Part shown: in pieces, positions 61,950-64,000 of the stretch | Position numbering within the stretch: the stretch's first letter is position 1 | Layout: each line of letters starts with the position of its first letter | Source: Paranoxybacillus vitaminiphilus | GTDB taxonomy: Bacteria; Bacillota; Bacilli; Bacillales; Anoxybacillaceae | Length of the DNA stretch: 64,000 nucleotides | Reading direction: 5' to 3' | Assembly: GCF_003259935.1 (NCBI RefSeq) | Contig: NZ_QLMH01000002.1 | Span: forward strand, 368,551-432,550 | The notes under the pieces: generated by a model | Databases searched by the model: none | Told to the model about the DNA's origin: nothing | The model's input: the letters and a program-made list of their open reading frames with translations, nothing else | Made by a program: the position numbers and the translations under genes

Positions 61950-61992
61950 TGTAAATTATCACTTTATTTCGGAACAAAAGAGCCATTTTTTT

Positions 61993-62048
61993 GCACATTC
62001 CTTCAGAAAGCCCTCTCCCCTTTTCTGAAAGAATGTGCTAAATTTTTT
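61993..62048 (+). terminator. Strong hairpin terminator at the transposon left end
   Basis: GCACATTC-c-TTCAGAAA pairs with TTTCTGAA-a-GAATGTGC and is followed by TAAATTTTTT on the plus strand. It would stop transcripts entering the element from outside. Confidence 0.85.
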
Positions 62049-62100
62049 GTGAATTATTTCGGAAGAGAAAATCCATCGGTTCAGAGGAGGGGAGGAGGAC

Positions 62101-62658
62101 GTGATTCAATTTCATGACTTTGGCATTGACGTCCAAACGTATGCAGAGCGTGGAAAAGAAAACGACTTCCCTCTTCTGAAACAGTGTCCGCATTGCCGGG
62201 CCAAGCGCCCGTTGCACCGCCACGGTTACTATGAGCGAAACGCATTGACCCCACATGGTGATTATCGCATTTGGATTGTCCGGTATCGCTGTCGGGAATG
62301 CTTGAAGACGGTGAGTGTGCTGCCTTCCTTTCTCCTCCCGTATTTTCAGTATACGTTGTCCGCCATATGGCAAGTCGTGAAAGAGCAGTTGGGATTGACC
62401 GAGGGGACGAACCAGGCTCCGTTCCTCCCGACAAAGGACGGCATCATCTTTTATGTCCGACGGTTCTGCCGAAACCTATCAAGCCTTCACAGCTTTTTTG
62501 CGAGGCGGTGGAGGATCATAGGCCCTATCGTGAAAAAAGAAAAGGAACGGTCTTCCTGGTGGATCCGGACGTTGGAGGAACACGGTCTCTATTCGGTCAT
62601 CAGAGACATGTGGGAGGACGGATTCCGACACCCTTTTGCGAATCAAATGGGATCCTGA
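62101..62658 (+). CDS. Transposon-encoded zinc-ribbon protein (DUF6431-like)
   Basis: 185 residues with an N-terminal zinc ribbon CPHC ... CREC (about 30-63) and a helical rest. I recall such proteins as DUF6431, accompanying DDE transposases in Firmicutes; an accessory DNA-binding role is likely. The GTG start follows GGAGGGGAGGAGG. High GC relative to the chromosome. Confidence 0.75.
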   Translation: MIQFHDFGIDVQTYAERGKENDFPLLKQCPHCRAKRPLHRHGYYERNALTPHGDYRIWIVRYRCRECLKTVSVLPSFLLPYFQYTLSAIWQVVKEQLGLTEGTNQAPFLPTKDGIIFYVRRFCRNLSSLHSFFARRWRIIGPIVKKEKERSSWWIRTLEEHGLYSVIRDMWEDGFRHPFANQMGS

Positions 62659-62798
62659 TTTTACATACATATCCTAAATTGGAAATAGTTGAGGTTCCCA
62701 CAAACCTTTCCTATCGACGGAGAAAAAGCGATCCGGTACGATAAGGGCAGGCGGACCGGAACGGTCCTGATTCCAAGTGAGACAAGGAGGAGATTCGA

Positions 62799-64000
62799 AT
62801 GGATGAGTCGATGAGACACGACATTGCCCTGTTTCGGTACGGGCTAATCGCTCCGTTGGTGAATGGGCAGGTGGAACCGAAGACGTATCTGAAAGAGGTG
62901 AGCGAGCGAGTGCACCATGTTCCCCACCAGGGCGACAAGCGAATCGCAGCCAAGACGATCCTCGATTGGTGCACCCGATACAAAAAAGGGGGCTTTGACG
63001 CCTTAAAGCCGAAGCGCCGTTCGGACCGCGGCCACTCAAGGCGTCTGTCGCCCGATGATGAGGATCATATTTTAGCCCTAAGAAAAGAACATCCCACCAT
63101 GCCCGTGACGGTGTTCTACGAACACCTGATCGAGCAGGGGGAAATCCCAGAAAACCATACCTCTTACTTTACTATATACCGATTGTTGAAAAAACACAAC
63201 CTTGTCGGGAAAGAAATCTTGCCCATGCCGGAGCGAAAGCGCTTTGCGTATGACCAGATCAATGAGCTTTGGCAAGGGGACTTATCCCATGGACCAACGA
63301 TTCGAGTCAATGGGAAAGCCCAGAAAACGTTTTTGATCGCCTATATCGATGACTGCTCGCGGTTTGTGCCGTACGCGCAGTTTTTCCCTTCGGAGAAGTT
63401 TGACGGGCTGCGGATCGTCACGAAGGAAGCGGTGCTTCGTTGCGGGAAGCCGAAGCGCATTTACTCGGACAACGGGAAAATTTATCGATCCGAGGTGCTG
63501 CAGTATGCGTGCGCCGAGATGGGGATTACGCTCATCCACACCCAGCCGTATGACCCGCAAAGCAAAGGGAAAATCGAACGGTTCTTCCGCACCGTACAGA
63601 CGCGGTTTTATCCGCTGCTCGAGTTGGATCCCCCGAAGTCGCTCGAAGAGCTGAACGAGCGCTTTTGGAGGTGGCTTGAAGAGGAGTATCATCGAAAACC
63701 GCACGCCTCGCTGGACGGAAAAACGCCGCATGAGGTGTTTCAATCGCAAGTGCATCTCGTGTCGTTCATCGAAGATGGCGATTGGCTGGATGCGATTTTT
63801 CTGAAGCGGGAGCACCGTAAGGTTAAAGCCGATGGAACGATCACCTTGAACAAGCAGCTGTATGAAGTGCCGCCCCGGTTCATTGGGCAATCGATTGAAC
63901 TCCGCTATGATGAACGGGGCGTCTATGTGTACGAAGATGGAAGGAAGGTGGCGGAGGCCGTTCGGGTTCGTTTGGAGGACAACGCCTATGTAAAACGCCA
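62799..64000 (+). CDS. DDE (rve) transposase, C-terminal end outside window
   Basis: At least 400 residues. An N-terminal HTH region (YLKEVSERVHHVPHQGDKR, IAAKTILDWCTRYKKGG) precedes an integrase core. The catalytic triad is visible: D in QGDLSHGP (near 166), D in IYSDNGKIY (near 229), E in KGKIERFFRT (near 265). A beta-barrel-like C-terminal part with LNKQLYEVPPRF follows, as in Mu/IS481 proteins. The ATG has AAGGAGG at ideal spacing. The frame stays open to the edge. Confidence 0.9.
   Translation, partial: MDESMRHDIALFRYGLIAPLVNGQVEPKTYLKEVSERVHHVPHQGDKRIAAKTILDWCTRYKKGGFDALKPKRRSDRGHSRRLSPDDEDHILALRKEHPTMPVTVFYEHLIEQGEIPENHTSYFTIYRLLKKHNLVGKEILPMPERKRFAYDQINELWQGDLSHGPTIRVNGKAQKTFLIAYIDDCSRFVPYAQFFPSEKFDGLRIVTKEAVLRCGKPKRIYSDNGKIYRSEVLQYACAEMGITLIHTQPYDPQSKGKIERFFRTVQTRFYPLLELDPPKSLEELNERFWRWLEEEYHRKPHASLDGKTPHEVFQSQVHLVSFIEDGDWLDAIFLKREHRKVKADGTITLNKQLYEVPPRFIGQSIELRYDERGVYVYEDGRKVAEAVRVRLEDNAYVKR

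Larger units (their letters stand above)
61950..64000 (+). mobile_element. Transposon with zinc-ribbon (DUF6431-like) protein and DDE transposase, right end outside window
   Basis: Starts with TGTAAATTATCAC, a plausible 5'-TG end, right after the truncated spacer. Left-end direct repeats TTATTTCGGAA lie at 61964 and 62054, exactly 90 bp apart, like multiple transposase sites. A 46-nt hairpin sits between them. GC content is clearly higher than in the flanks, showing foreign origin. Family placement (IS481-like or Mu/Tn7-type rve transposase) is uncertain because the end is missing. Confidence 0.8.

Noticed and set aside
61696..62117. Plus-strand ORFs with repeated FQFLIVKIKT
   Set aside because: Also translated CRISPR repeats, without ribosome sites.
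62674..63890. Several minus-strand ORFs of 90-202 aa
   Set aside because: They are antisense to the transposase, whose DDE motifs and ribosome site fix the coding strand; high GC keeps reverse frames open.

Overview
The window is a chromosomal segment of a spore-forming, competent-type Bacillaceae. A moderate-GC, thermophile-like coding style and gene content close to Geobacillus/Parageobacillus/Anoxybacillus fit best. The genus is inferred from gene order and protein similarity, not from a marker gene. The gene order from about 0.7 to 50 kb is the classical Bacillus yqfT-nfo-cshB ... yqeH-yqeG-sda block, almost all on the minus strand. The genes named here are therefore well supported by both sequence and synteny.

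Layout: 0-4.9 kb holds the start of a zinc ABC ATPase gene, yqfT, nfo, cshB, yqfQ and ispH. 5-14.2 kb holds yqfO-trmK, cccA, a membrane protein, the dnaG-sigA operon, ppsR-ccpN, recO and yqzL. 14.3-25.4 kb holds era-cdd, dgkA-ybeY-pgpH, phoH-yqfD-yqfC, yqeY-rpsU, deoC, and mtaB-rsmE. 25.4-34.6 kb holds prmA and the CIRCE-controlled hrcA-grpE-dnaK-dnaJ cluster, then hemW and lepA. 34.8-39.6 kb holds yqxA-spoIIP, gpr, rpsT (plus) and holA. 39.8-45 kb holds yqzM, comEC-comEB-comEA and divergent comER. 45-50.1 kb is a tight operon yqeG-yqeH-aroE-yhbY-nadD-yqeK-rsfS-yqeM. From 50.4 kb the order leaves the Bacillus subtilis block: sda under DnaA boxes, psd/pssA, motAB, yubA-uppP, a K+ channel gene under a c-di-AMP riboswitch, corA, dedA and an uninterrupted sigK.

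60.56-61.93 kb is a CRISPR array with 20 identical 30-nt repeats, a degenerate terminal repeat and 35-39-nt spacers. The repeat orientation implies minus-strand transcription, and no cas genes are visible. At its leader-proximal side the array is cut by a GC-rich transposon that encodes a zinc-ribbon protein and a DDE transposase and runs off the window. The 16 nt left between the last repeat and the transposon match part of an internal spacer. This suggests a truncated spacer, so the transposon probably sits inside the array.

The strongest unexplained signal is a family of about 110-130-bp palindromic elements at about 15 intergenic loci. Each lies a few bases after a stop codon, can fold into one long hairpin, and occurs in both orientations. 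The two arms differ between copies in a matched way. They look like a dispersed terminator-like or MITE-like family. A second family of tandem hairpin units, with compensatory changes and conserved GTT/GTT internal loops, follows rpsT. A multi-hairpin non-coding stretch between yqzM and comEC resembles the right end of an IS200/IS605-type element. Other points of interest are a ccpN gene without a normal start codon at its conserved N-terminus, and the absence of glyQS and floA/nfeD from positions they hold in B. subtilis.

Functional links inside the window: PgpH degrades c-di-AMP, and the ktrB leader senses c-di-AMP. SigA, DnaG and ribosome or tRNA maturation factors (Era, YbeY, YqeH, RsfS, YhbY, RsmE, PrmA, LepA) form a growth core. 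Gpr, SpoIIP, YqfC/YqfD, Sda and SigK are sporulation functions. ComEA/EB/EC are competence functions.
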